Positions 10,335 to 19,223 of a stretch of 64,000 bases of DNA are shown piece after piece. The position numbers were made by a program, and so were the translations under genes. The DNA is from Candidatus Berkiella aquae. Lineage in GTDB: Bacteria > Pseudomonadota > Gammaproteobacteria > Berkiellales > Berkiellaceae. The stretch covers positions 2,976,001 through 3,040,000 of the forward strand of contig NZ_LKAJ02000001.1 in the NCBI RefSeq assembly GCF_001431295.2. Reading direction: 5' to 3'. Positions within the stretch are counted from its first letter, which is position 1. Each line of letters starts with the position of its first letter. Under the pieces are notes generated by a model, which saw only the letters and a list, made by a program, of their open reading frames with translations, made no database searches and was not told where the DNA came from.

Positions 10335-11372
10335 GTGAAAAAAGCTAGGATTTTGTTAGCGATTGGTGCTCTTGCCATAGCAGCGGGTTATGTTTATTAC
10401 ACCCAACACGATCATTTTCCCAAAGATGAAATTCACCTTTTTGGTAATGTTGACATTCGCCAAGTTGAACTAGGGTTTCGTGTTAAAGGGCGGCTATTAA
10501 AAATGCTGCACGAAGAAGGCGATTATGTCCACCAAGGCGATAAATTAGCTCTCCTAGATAAAGAACCTTTTGACATTGAAGCGGCCAATCAAAAAGCACA
10601 GCTTGCACAAGCGGATGCCAATTTACAAAAACTGCAAAAAGGAAATCGTCCTCAAGAAATTCAACAAGCCATGGCTGCAGTTAGAGAAAAGGAAGCTTCT
10701 TTCATCAATGCAAATCGTAGTCTTGAACGTCAAGCCGATCTGGTTCGCAAAAATTTGGCATCGAAACAAACCTATGACGATGCATTAACGCAAAAGAAGG
10801 AAACAGAGGCGCAACTTAAAACCGCCAAAGAAGCACTGGCTTTAGCAACAGAAGGTTTTCGTGCAGAAGATATTGCACAAGGCATCGCTCAATTTGATGC
10901 TGCGAAAGCCCGTTTAGCGAATGCTGAACTTAACGTAACTGATACAGAATTATTTGCGCCATCCAATGGCATTATTTTAACGCGAATACGTGAACCCGGC
11001 TCAATTGTAGAGATTGGCACCCCCGTTTATACACTCTCATTGGTGAACCCTATTCAAGTCAGAGCCTACATTACAGAAACAGAATTAGGCAAAGTGAAAC
11101 CAGGGATGGAAGCGCTTATTTATATCGATGCTTATCCTGACACACCGATAAAAGGGCAAGTGGGATTTATCTCACCCCAAGCTGAATTTACACCCAAGAA
11201 CGTTGAAACCAGAGCATTAAGAACCGATTTGGTTTATCGAATTCGAATTGTGGTTGATGATAAAAATGGTGTTCTGCGCCAAGGAATGCCGGTGAGCATC
11301 GTGTTAAAACAAAACACGATGAATAATCAAGTGCTTGAGAAAAATCCCGATGTCATCAGAAATCCGCATTAA
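10335..11372 (+). CDS. ybhG: YbhG/HlyD-type membrane fusion protein
   Basis: Periplasmic adaptor of 345 residues for an ABC-2 efflux pump. An N-terminal membrane anchor (about residues 4-22) is followed by a lipoyl-like half-motif (VDIRQVELGFRVKGRL), a long alpha-helical hairpin rich in Ala, Lys, Glu and Gln (about 75-205), the second lipoyl half (APSNGIILTRIREPGS) and a beta-barrel domain. The start is GTG with AAAGGA about 11 bases upstream. It overlaps the ATPase gene, and the order adaptor-ATPase-permease-permease matches E. coli ybhGFSR. Confidence 0.9.
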   Translation: MKKARILLAIGALAIAAGYVYYTQHDHFPKDEIHLFGNVDIRQVELGFRVKGRLLKMLHEEGDYVHQGDKLALLDKEPFDIEAANQKAQLAQADANLQKLQKGNRPQEIQQAMAAVREKEASFINANRSLERQADLVRKNLASKQTYDDALTQKKETEAQLKTAKEALALATEGFRAEDIAQGIAQFDAAKARLANAELNVTDTELFAPSNGIILTRIREPGSIVEIGTPVYTLSLVNPIQVRAYITETELGKVKPGMEALIYIDAYPDTPIKGQVGFISPQAEFTPKNVETRALRTDLVYRIRIVVDDKNGVLRQGMPVSIVLKQNTMNNQVLEKNPDVIRNPH

Positions 11373-13065
11373 CGATGTCACTAAAATTTTTGCAGATTCT
11401 AAACCTGCACTTGATCATATTTCAGCAACGGTTCGTTCAGGTCATGTAACCGGGCTTGTCGGCCCCGATGCCGCAGGCAAAACGACCCTCCTTCGATTAA
11501 TTGCGGGTTTAATGCATCCAACTTCGGGCACGATTACCGTTTGTGGTTATGATACCGTGCAAGAAAGTACCGCTATTCAAGATATTCTCGGCTACATGCC
11601 ACAAAAATTTGGCCTATATGAAGATCTCACGGTGATGGAAAATTTAAATCTTCATGCAAGCCTTCGTAGTATTAGTGTAAAAGAGCGTGGTCCGATCTTC
11701 GACAAAATGCTGCATTTTACTGATCTTACTCGATTTACCAAACGACTTGCGGGTAAACTATCAGGTGGTATGAAACAGAAACTGGGTCTTGCTTGTGCAT
11801 TGCTTAGTCATCCCAGAGTCTTGCTTTTAGATGAGCCGAGTGTGGGTGTTGATCCCATTTCTCGGCGTGAGTTATGGAAAATGGTCCAAGAATTATTACA
11901 AGATGGTATGGCTGTTATCTGGGCAACCTCTTATCTTGATGAAGCTGAGCAATGTAATGAGGTCCTTTTACTTAATGATGGACATCTCTATTTTAGTGGC
12001 CCCCCGCAAACATTAACTGCGAGTGTTTCAGGACGCACATATCTCGTGAGTGGGGTGGAAACCGACAAGCGCAAGCAATTTCTTGCCTTAATTCAAAAAC
12101 CTGAAGTCGTTGATGGTATTGTCCAAGGAAATAAAATTAGACTGTTGTTAAAAGAACATGCTCAATTGACAATTGACGAACCTCTCAATCCAACACCACC
12201 TCGCTTTGAAGATGCCTTTATTGATATTTTGCAAGGAAAATATACCAGAAAGTCACGTCTTGCTGAAAAAATAGCAGCCAAGCACGAAAAAAAGACAACT
12301 CCGATCGTTGCTAAAAATTTAACCAAATGTTTTGGCAATTTTACAGCAGCTAATAATATCTCCTTCAGTATCCACAAAGGCGAAATTTTTGGCTTATTAG
12401 GCCCAAATGGTGCAGGCAAATCAACGACATTTAAAATGCTCTGTGGCTTATTACAACCCACCTCTGGGGTTGCACTGGTTTCAGGACATGATCTTAAAAC
12501 CTCCAGCAGTAAAGCTCGTTCACGCATAGGCTATATGGCTCAAAAATTTTCGCTTTATGGCACTTTAAGCGTTAAACAAAATTTAGAATTTTTTGCTGGC
12601 ATCTATGGCTTAAAAGGCGCCGAGCGAAAACATCGAACGCAAGAAATGATTGAGATATTTGATTTAAAAGCTTATTTGCAGATGAATGCCGAAGAGCTGC
12701 CTTTAGGATTTAAACAACGTTTGGCATTGGCAAGCGCCGTGATGCATGAACCTGATGTGCTCTTTCTCGATGAACCTACCTCAGGTGTCGATCCTTTAAC
12801 TCGGCGTGAATTTTGGGTCCATATTAACGCGATGGTTGAAAAAGGCATTACTATTATGGTCACGACCCATTTTATGGATGAGGCAGAATATTGTGACAGA
12901 ATCGCCTTAATTTATCGAGGTCAAAATATTGCTGCCGATACCCCAGATAATTTAAAAAAACAAATCGCCACAGCCAATAACCCTGATCCTACTTTAGAAG
13001 ATGCGTTCATAGAGATCGTACAACGCTTTGATAAAACCACACAGGATGTCCTAGTCAATGAGTAG
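11350..13065 (+). CDS. ybhF: YbhF-type double ABC ATPase
   Basis: Tandem nucleotide-binding protein energising the YbhS/YbhR permeases. First half: Walker A GPDAAGKTT, signature LSGGMKQKL, Walker B VLLLDEPSVGVDP. Second half: Walker A GPNGAGKST, the unusual signature LPLGFKQRL typical of YbhF, and Walker B VLFLDEPTSGVDP. I chose the ATG at 11350 (571 residues) rather than the TTG at 11335; both overlap the end of ybhG. The 3' end overlaps ybhS by 8 bases. Confidence 0.92.
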   Translation: MSSEIRINDVTKIFADSKPALDHISATVRSGHVTGLVGPDAAGKTTLLRLIAGLMHPTSGTITVCGYDTVQESTAIQDILGYMPQKFGLYEDLTVMENLNLHASLRSISVKERGPIFDKMLHFTDLTRFTKRLAGKLSGGMKQKLGLACALLSHPRVLLLDEPSVGVDPISRRELWKMVQELLQDGMAVIWATSYLDEAEQCNEVLLLNDGHLYFSGPPQTLTASVSGRTYLVSGVETDKRKQFLALIQKPEVVDGIVQGNKIRLLLKEHAQLTIDEPLNPTPPRFEDAFIDILQGKYTRKSRLAEKIAAKHEKKTTPIVAKNLTKCFGNFTAANNISFSIHKGEIFGLLGPNGAGKSTTFKMLCGLLQPTSGVALVSGHDLKTSSSKARSRIGYMAQKFSLYGTLSVKQNLEFFAGIYGLKGAERKHRTQEMIEIFDLKAYLQMNAEELPLGFKQRLALASAVMHEPDVLFLDEPTSGVDPLTRREFWVHINAMVEKGITIMVTTHFMDEAEYCDRIALIYRGQNIAADTPDNLKKQIATANNPDPTLEDAFIEIVQRFDKTTQDVLVNE

Positions 13066-14182
13066 TTTTTCGGGCAAGCGATTATCCTCTTTTATGAAAA
13101 AAGAGTTTTTTCAAATCATTCGCGATCCGAGCAGTTATTTAATCGCGATTTTTTTACCCTTAATGATGATTTTTTTATTTGCCTATGGTGTATCACTGGA
13201 TGCTAACATTATTAGAATTGGTATTGTGCTTGAAGATATGTCACCACCGGCTCGAAGCATTGCTGCCGCCTTTAAAAACACACGATACTTCCAAGCTGAA
13301 ATCAGTGAAAATCGTGAAAAAATTGAAAATGATTTAGCTGCGGCTCTCATCCGAGGATTTATTGTTATCCCACAAGATTTTTCAAAAAAATTGCTAGCTC
13401 ACGAAACAGCAACCATACAAATTATTGCCGATGGTAGCGAAACGAACACAGCAAGCTTTGTCGAAAATTATGCCCAAGGTGTTATTCAAAGCTGGCTTGT
13501 CGATCAAGACAAAATATCAGGTATTACCCCCCATAGTACGATTACCACACAATCTAGAGTCTGGTTTAACCCCGAACTTCGAAGTCGTGATGTTTTATTA
13601 CCTGGCTCATTAGCCGTGACAATGGCATTGATTGGTACTTTGCTAACCGCATTGGTCGTTGCAAGGGAATGGGAGCGTGGCACCATGGAAGCCATTCTCG
13701 CAACCCCTATTCGCATTGACGAGTTAATCATTGGTAAGCTACTACCCTATTTTATGTTAGGGATGTGCTCTATGGCGATTTGCGTCTTCATTACCGTTAT
13801 TGGTTTTTCGGTCCCTTTTCATGGCTCACTTTGGATTATGGCGCTCAGTACCGCATTATTTCTGCTGGCAGCACTTGGCCAAGGATTACTCATTTCGACG
13901 CTAGCCAAGAATCAGTTTGTTGCATCCCAAGCGGCAATTAATGCCGCATTCTTACCTGCTTACATGCTATCTGGATTTTTATATGAAATAGACTCTATGC
14001 CATGGCCAATTCGAATGATTACCCATTTATTGCCCGCTCGCTATTTTGTTTCAATCATTAAAACCAATTTCTTAACTGGCGTGGTATGGTCACAGATGTT
14101 ACCTAATTTACTCGCCATGTTGGTGCTAGGAGCTTTATTGCTCTTTATCGTCGCGAAAAAGACTAAAAGACAACTGGATTAG
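13058..14182 (+). CDS. ybhS: YbhS-type ABC-2 permease
   Basis: ABC-2 family membrane subunit of 374 residues. An N-terminal helix (about 25-45) is followed by a large periplasmic domain, then five helices. The segments VVAREWERGTMEA, PARYFVS and LSGF match YbhS/YhhJ proteins. With YbhR it forms the pore for multidrug or cation efflux; the actual substrate is not evident. Tightly packed in the operon (2 bases to the next gene). Confidence 0.93.
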   Translation: MSSFSGKRLSSFMKKEFFQIIRDPSSYLIAIFLPLMMIFLFAYGVSLDANIIRIGIVLEDMSPPARSIAAAFKNTRYFQAEISENREKIENDLAAALIRGFIVIPQDFSKKLLAHETATIQIIADGSETNTASFVENYAQGVIQSWLVDQDKISGITPHSTITTQSRVWFNPELRSRDVLLPGSLAVTMALIGTLLTALVVAREWERGTMEAILATPIRIDELIIGKLLPYFMLGMCSMAICVFITVIGFSVPFHGSLWIMALSTALFLLAALGQGLLISTLAKNQFVASQAAINAAFLPAYMLSGFLYEIDSMPWPIRMITHLLPARYFVSIIKTNFLTGVVWSQMLPNLLAMLVLGALLLFIVAKKTKRQLD

Positions 14183-14184
14183 TT

Positions 14185-15297
14185 ATGTGGGTACGAATTA
14201 AAGCGCTTATTATTAAGGAATTACTCGCCATGCTTCGTGACAAGCGTGGGCGTTTTACTTTAATTATCCCACCCTTAATTCAACTCTTTATTTTAGCCCA
14301 AGCGATTACGTTAGAAGTCAAAAATATCTCTGTCGTTTACTATAACCAAGACGCTGGCTGGTATAGCCGTGAATTAATTGAACGCGTGAAAGGTTCTCCT
14401 TATTTTACTCATGTTTATAGTGTGGATAATCTTCATCATTTTCAAAAAATAATTGACGATCAAAATGCCTTAGTCGGCATTGAAATAAAAAATGATTTTT
14501 CGGCAGAGCTGGCAAAAGGCAATAACCCTTCTATCGGTATTATTCTAGATGGACGGCGTTCAAATGCAGCGCAAATTGTGCAAGGCTATTTATTGCGTAT
14601 CATTGAAAATTTTAATGTTGATATTCAAACCCAATTAAACACCTTCACCCCTCTTTTGGTACAAGGAATCTTTAGAAGCTGGTTTAATCCCAACTTAGAT
14701 TATTTATTGTATACCGTCCCTTGCCTGGTAGGCATATTAAGTATGATGCTGGGTTTATTGGTCACTGCCTTATCGGTAGCCAGAGAACGTGAAATGGGCA
14801 ACTTCGATCAACTATTAGTCTCTCCCTTACAAACATGGGAAATCATCATTGGCAAAATGCTCCCTGCCATGATTATTGGTGTTAGCGAAAGCACCATTAT
14901 TATGATTATTGCGATGATTTTATATAAAATCCCTTTTCATGGATCGCTCCTCCTTTTTTACTTCAGTATGATTGTCTTTATCACTTCCATTATTGGAGTG
15001 GGTTTATTTATCTCATCGATATCACAAACGCAACAGCAAGCGGTACTTGGCAGCTTTGTCTTTATGGTGCCCACCATGTTGCTGTCTGGTTTTGCAACAC
15101 CTATTGAAAATATGCCAACTTGGCTTCAACCCGTCAGTTGGTTTATTCCCATTACCCATTTCTTTATTATTATCAAAGGTGTCTTTCTAAAAGACATGAA
15201 TGCAACAGAAATTATGATAAATGCCTGGCCAATGGCTTTCATTGCGGTGATTACCTTATCGGTTGCAGGTTGGATGTTTAAAAGAAGATTGGAATGA
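14185..15297 (+). CDS. ybhR: YbhR-type ABC-2 permease
   Basis: Second ABC-2 membrane subunit, 370 residues, with the same topology as YbhS: one N-terminal helix, a periplasmic domain, then five helices. Markers are ALSVAREREMGNFDQLLVSP and FVFMVPTMLLSGFATPIENM. Last gene of the efflux operon; a double-glycine peptide gene follows after 95 bases. Confidence 0.93.
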   Translation: MWVRIKALIIKELLAMLRDKRGRFTLIIPPLIQLFILAQAITLEVKNISVVYYNQDAGWYSRELIERVKGSPYFTHVYSVDNLHHFQKIIDDQNALVGIEIKNDFSAELAKGNNPSIGIILDGRRSNAAQIVQGYLLRIIENFNVDIQTQLNTFTPLLVQGIFRSWFNPNLDYLLYTVPCLVGILSMMLGLLVTALSVAREREMGNFDQLLVSPLQTWEIIIGKMLPAMIIGVSESTIIMIIAMILYKIPFHGSLLLFYFSMIVFITSIIGVGLFISSISQTQQQAVLGSFVFMVPTMLLSGFATPIENMPTWLQPVSWFIPITHFFIIIKGVFLKDMNATEIMINAWPMAFIAVITLSVAGWMFKRRLE

Positions 15298-15392
15298 TAG
15301 CTTCATTATCGTAAGCGACTTAAGTTGCTACTTAGAAATAAAAAAAATATAGTGATTTTGGTCTTTTACACCAAACTGATATGGAGAACCAA

Positions 15393-15632
15393 ATGAAGTT
15401 ATTGAACCTAGAAAATTGCCAAAAAGTTTCAGGTGGCGATGTTAATGTTTCGGTTTCTGCGAATGTTCCTACTGAGAACACCGATCAATTTGTTCACCTG
15501 CTAGGCATGTTACTCACGGGTCAATTAAATGCCAAAGTTTTAGGTGCTATTCTTGATAATGAAGCTGATAGCTTCAACAATATGCCAATTGATAAAATTA
15601 CCATTGGTAATTTCCAAATCACACATATCTAA
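15393..15632 (+). CDS. Small peptide with a double-glycine secretion leader (bacteriocin-like)
   Basis: Peptide of 79 residues. The start at 15393 is preferred because GGAG at 15383-15386 sits about 6 bases upstream; the in-frame ATG at 15381 would add four residues. The first 15 residues (MKLLNLENCQKVSGG) match the double-glycine leader class, with hydrophobic positions spaced before VSGG, which C39-peptidase ABC exporters cleave. The predicted mature part is about 64 residues, acidic, with a hydrophobic centre (FVHLLGMLLTG). No immunity gene or C39 transporter is nearby, so it could be a bacteriocin, a signalling peptide or a non-antimicrobial secreted protein. The leader similarity is the only evidence of function. 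Confidence 0.7.
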   Translation: MKLLNLENCQKVSGGDVNVSVSANVPTENTDQFVHLLGMLLTGQLNAKVLGAILDNEADSFNNMPIDKITIGNFQITHI

Positions 15633-15641
15633 TTTTTAATT

Positions 15642-15669
15642 AAAGTGGCATTCATATGAATGTCACTTT
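15642..15669 (+). terminator. Rho-independent-type terminator after the double-glycine peptide gene
   Basis: A 14-bp inverted repeat (AAAGTGGCATTCAT / ATGAATGTCACTTT) with one G-T wobble and essentially no loop bases beyond the palindrome centre, followed by ACTTTTC. It separates the peptide gene from the next CDS. Confidence 0.6.
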
Positions 15670-15780
15670 ACTTTTCATCCCCTACTCTTCTTTATTATCA
15701 GCTTAATGAGTTGACACCTCTTATATTTATAATTAGCTTTAATGCCACTTTACTTCACCAACATTGAAAGGAATTCTACT

Positions 15781-16587
15781 ATGCAAAATGGCCCAACCTC
15801 AGAAGAGTTTGAAAAACTGTTTAAAGAATCGAGAGTTTATCTAGGTGAGCTATCCCAGTTTTTTGAAGATGAAGTCACACTTTTAATGGGGCCTGCTCGT
15901 GCAGTCACCAAATATATCACCGCTTTTTTATATAAAGTGGCTTTGCAAAATACTAACAAAAACTGTGAACATCTTGATGAAATGATGGAAACATCTAAAC
16001 TTGATGCAGCAAAATTAGTTGCTTATTTAGAACGCACAGAAGAATTTTTGCAAAAAAGAGCTCGCAGTAGCAAAGATAGCGCAACGTTTATTCCGGTTGA
16101 CTATCATTCACAAGTGGCAGCGAGCTTGCAAGATAAATTAACGCAATGCCAAGCATTATTGCAAGAAGCAAGAGCATTCCATCCTGAATCCAAAAAACCT
16201 GCTAAAAGCTGGCTCTCTTTGCATTTACATTTTGCTCAAGCACTACCTAATATTTGGGCAACTGGTTATGGTTTAGGACTCAAGTCTGTCGATAAACATG
16301 CTCCTCTTAATCGATTACAAGAAATCCACGAACATTTACTCGCGATTAGACAGAAAAGCGATGCGGATATCAAAATTACCAAAACAACGGCGAAAGCGAT
16401 GCAGATAGACTGTTTTACAGGCGTGCCTCCGCAAGAATGTGATTATCATCAACATGCACCAGCTTTATTGCCACTGATGGATAACTTTAAATCTCTCATG
16501 GAACAAAAAAATATTCACCAGCATGTAACCAAAGAAGATGTCCATCATGCCATTAAGACCGAGTATCCTACGCCTGCTTTGAAATAA
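15781..16587 (+). CDS. Hypothetical helical protein
   Basis: A 268-residue product when started at ATG 15781, supported by AAAGGAATT about 9 bases upstream; an in-frame ATG at 15742 lacks a site. The sequence is predicted mostly alpha-helical, soluble and without a signal peptide. It has charged heptad-like stretches and several His/Cys residues in the C-terminal third (CDYHQHAP, HQHVTKEDVHHA). I do not recognise a family. It stands alone between a terminator and a repeat fragment. Confidence 0.7.
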   Translation: MQNGPTSEEFEKLFKESRVYLGELSQFFEDEVTLLMGPARAVTKYITAFLYKVALQNTNKNCEHLDEMMETSKLDAAKLVAYLERTEEFLQKRARSSKDSATFIPVDYHSQVAASLQDKLTQCQALLQEARAFHPESKKPAKSWLSLHLHFAQALPNIWATGYGLGLKSVDKHAPLNRLQEIHEHLLAIRQKSDADIKITKTTAKAMQIDCFTGVPPQECDYHQHAPALLPLMDNFKSLMEQKNIHQHVTKEDVHHAIKTEYPTPALK

Positions 16588-16628
16588 TAAGCATTCACGG
16601 CCAACGCCGTTTCATGCTTGTATGGGGA

Positions 16629-16767
16629 GCTAGCAACTGTCGCGGCTACCACCGCTCAGAAAACTCGCGACAGCGAGGAAATTCTCTAGCCCCCCATGAA
16701 GGCGAAACCGCAATGGGGGGGAAGATATGACTCCAATCATAGAGCTGCGGCAGCAGCGACACAAAAA
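16629..16767 (+). repeat. Solitary fragment of the 330-bp island repeat
   Basis: Contains the elements seen in the arrays near 26 and 34 kb: GCTAGCAA-GTCGCGGCTACC, CGACAGCGAGGAAATT, CTAGCCCCCCATGAAGGCG and CGGCAGCAGCGACACAAA, in the same order but with mutations. The core CCCCCCAT...ATGGGGGG at 16690-16720 can form a hairpin. It fills most of the gap between the flanking genes. Confidence 0.65.
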
Positions 16768-16784
16768 AACCACTTAATTTGTAT

Positions 16785-17759
16785 TTAAGATTGAGCCAAA
16801 TTTTTTAACAACGTTCTTAACGCTTCAGTCAAATACCCTTTATATTCTGGAAAATTTTGCATCCCCTCACAAGCAAAAATCCCCACAAAATTCAAAGCCC
16901 AAACAAAAGGCCGTAAGCAATACGCAAGATCATACGCTCTCATTAGGACGGAAGATTCCGCATAGGAAGCCCATGGCTGTAAATAGTGGGCTTTTAATGT
17001 TTCTTGTTCTGCCAAGGTTAAAACATGATGACGACCAGCACTATGTAAATAAGAAACAATCGAAAAGAATGGATGGCTAATACAAGCATCACCAAAATCA
17101 TGAATGGTAATTTCATTATCTTTAATTAACAGATTATTATCGTGAAAATCACCCTGTTCTAGCGTTTCTGGCATACCGAGCTTCTCAAGTTCATGACATA
17201 GCGAAGAAAAGACAGCTTGCTGGTTTTTCAGTACATCAACTTCAGCAAGCGATAGGCCATCACCGATGATGATATCAAGATGATCTGTAAAAAAGGTTTG
17301 AAAATATTCCGGCAGTTTTGATAAACGATAATCTGAAACACCACAAGCAAAGAGCTTGTTTACATGATGAATACAATTTACTTGCAACTGGGCATAGTTT
17401 TGTAACGCTTTGGCAACCAATAATACATCATATCGTTGTTTGAGTTTTTCTCTTAAATTGGCCCCGGCATCTTTCATTAAAAAGCAATTTGAGGCTTCAT
17501 GCTGGGCAAGCAAAATCGGAACGTGCTTAAAGTGGCATTGATTTAAATAATGCAAAAGCCTAGGTTCATTGGAAAAAGCAGGCGCCATGGATTTCAAATA
17601 AACATTCCCTTGGGAAGTCACAAAGCACATCACCTCTGACCAGGGCATACTGCGCACCATGCTGGGCTCAGCCAGTATTTGATACCCTTGGGTATTTAAG
17701 GTTTGCTTCGCCCAATCAATTATTTCTTCTTGCATAAGAGGCGCTCTCTGGATGGCCAA
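16785..17759 (-). CDS. APH-family phosphotransferase
   Basis: Aminoglycoside-phosphotransferase/choline-kinase-fold protein of 324 residues. The catalytic loop reads GDFHDNNLL with a shifted catalytic Asp or His position, and the metal-binding motif is IHDFGDA, as in the APH superfamily (PF01636). The N-terminal lobe carries a KSMAP segment that may hold the ATP-binding lysine. Substrate unknown: such proteins phosphorylate small molecules ranging from antibiotics to choline or homoserine, and nothing in the context suggests resistance. Single gene. Confidence 0.75.
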   Translation of the reverse strand: MAIQRAPLMQEEIIDWAKQTLNTQGYQILAEPSMVRSMPWSEVMCFVTSQGNVYLKSMAPAFSNEPRLLHYLNQCHFKHVPILLAQHEASNCFLMKDAGANLREKLKQRYDVLLVAKALQNYAQLQVNCIHHVNKLFACGVSDYRLSKLPEYFQTFFTDHLDIIIGDGLSLAEVDVLKNQQAVFSSLCHELEKLGMPETLEQGDFHDNNLLIKDNEITIHDFGDACISHPFFSIVSYLHSAGRHHVLTLAEQETLKAHYLQPWASYAESSVLMRAYDLAYCLRPFVWALNFVGIFACEGMQNFPEYKGYLTEALRTLLKNLAQS

Positions 17760-18203
17760 AACATTTTATGGTGAAAATGTACCATCAACGATAGGATTAC
17801 GACATTCCCCCTACGCGGAACTGGAAGACAGTTGTTTTTCTGAATAATATAGTGAGATTCATTTTAACTCTCCCTTTTGGAGAGGTCGATATGCGACTGC
17901 CTATAGCCAAAAGAAGACTCCAAAATTGAGTAGCATGTCGGGTGAGGGATAAATCCGTCAATTCTTATTCCCTCACCCGCCTCGCTTTGCTTCAGCGACC
18001 TCTCCCGGAGGGAGAGGTAAAAATGGGAATAACCACGCCGTAGCCTTTATGCGGAGGCGGATATGTTCTTTTAATGAGAATTTATTTTGAGGAATTATCA
18101 ATTGATTAGCCCGCCTTCGCCTTGAAGGCTTCGGCGCGGCATACGCCTCGCTACACCTTCGTTTCGTGATGTCCCATCACGCCGAAGCTTAAGCGTAGGC
18201 GGA
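17760..18203. repeat. Intergenic region rich in dispersed palindromic repeats
   Basis: No gene seen. It contains CTCTCC-CTTTT-GGAGAG (17868-17884), CCTCTCCCGGAGGGAGAGG near 18000-18018, and a segment at about 18113-18203 built from CCGCCT..GCTTCGGCG and CGAAGCTTAAGCG..AGGCGG inverted pieces. These resemble the short interspersed GC-rich repeats common between genes in many proteobacteria. The last one abuts the 3' end of the tRNA-Ser gene. Confidence 0.5.
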
Positions 18204-18293
18204 TGGCGGAGAGAGAGGGATTCGAACCCTCGGTACGTTTAACCGTACACACACTTTCCAGGCGTGCTCTTTCGACCGCTCAGACACCTCTCC
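18204..18293 (-). tRNA. tRNA-Ser (anticodon GGA)
   Basis: On the minus strand the 90-nt sequence begins GGAGAGGTGTCTGAGCGGTC and folds into a type II tRNA. The acceptor stem is GGAGAGG/TCTCTCC, the anticodon loop CTGGAAA carries GGA, a long variable arm TACGGTTAAACGTA is typical of tRNA-Ser, the T arm is GAGGG-TTCGAAT-CCCTC, and the CCA end is encoded. Confidence 0.97.
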
Positions 18294-18428
18294 GCGAAGG
18301 GTATGCATTATAACAACTCTTGAAACAAGAAACGAGTATCTAGACAAAGTTAGTTAGATTCTAACTAACTAGCTCTCCCCTCTATAGAGCCAATGATATA
18401 ATATTTAAATATAACCTTAGGAAATAGA

Positions 18429-19223
18429 ATGGCATCACTATCAGATTGGCTTATCAATAAGGTCGGGCACTGGCTCCTCAAAAATGAGCCTCCAAGGCGT
18501 GCCTATTTATGTGATTATTCCCAGATCAGCAACGAAGTGAAACCAGGCGATGTTTTATTGATCGAGGGCCGAAATCGAGTAAGCCATATTATTCAACAAA
18601 TTACCCGCAGCCCATGGTCACATGCCGCTTTATATGCCGGGCGCTTAGGTGACATTCCGGGAAAACATTTACAAGAAACCATTCGATCCTTTCATCATTA
18701 CTCCGACGACACCCAATTGTTAATCGAAACCGAAGTCGGTGAAGGCACGATTGCATCGCCATTGTCTAAATATGAACACGATCATATCCGCATTCTACGT
18801 CCACAAGGGCTTGATAATAGCGATATCCAACGAGTCATTGCTTTTGCTGTTGGACGTTTGGGCCGCAAATATGACATACGTCATGTTTTCGATCTGGCAC
18901 GTTTTTTATTTCCTTGGGAGTTATTTCCGAGGCGTTGGCGCTCCTCACTGTTTCAACATAATGCATTGCAACCCACTGAAGATATCTGCTCTTCGATGAT
19001 TGCCGATGCTTTTCATTCGGTTGATTTTCCGATTTTACCTTTAGTAAAATTAGATGAAGAAAATAATTTAGAACTCATCCAACGCAATCCCAGGCTCTTC
19101 ACACCCAGTGATTTTGATTATTCCCCTTATTTTAATGTCATTAAGTACCCTATTTTTAAATTAAGCAAAGATTACACGCCTCATCAACTTCCCTGGAAGC
19201 GAGATGAGATGAGCGATTGTTGA
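18429..19223 (+). CDS. YiiX-type NlpC/P60 (permuted papain-fold) cysteine hydrolase
   Basis: Protein of 264 residues. The pattern PGDVLLIEGRNRVSHIIQ, then SPWSHAALY with His65, ETEVGEGT, and later ICSSMIADAF with Cys187, fits the circularly permuted NlpC/P60 group (YiiX/YebB, LRAT-like) in which His precedes Cys. Such enzymes act on peptide, amide or acyl bonds; the substrate is not known here. No signal peptide is obvious. Its last 40 bases overlap the 3' end of the convergent ankyrin-protein gene. Confidence 0.8.
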   Translation: MASLSDWLINKVGHWLLKNEPPRRAYLCDYSQISNEVKPGDVLLIEGRNRVSHIIQQITRSPWSHAALYAGRLGDIPGKHLQETIRSFHHYSDDTQLLIETEVGEGTIASPLSKYEHDHIRILRPQGLDNSDIQRVIAFAVGRLGRKYDIRHVFDLARFLFPWELFPRRWRSSLFQHNALQPTEDICSSMIADAFHSVDFPILPLVKLDEENNLELIQRNPRLFTPSDFDYSPYFNVIKYPIFKLSKDYTPHQLPWKRDEMSDC

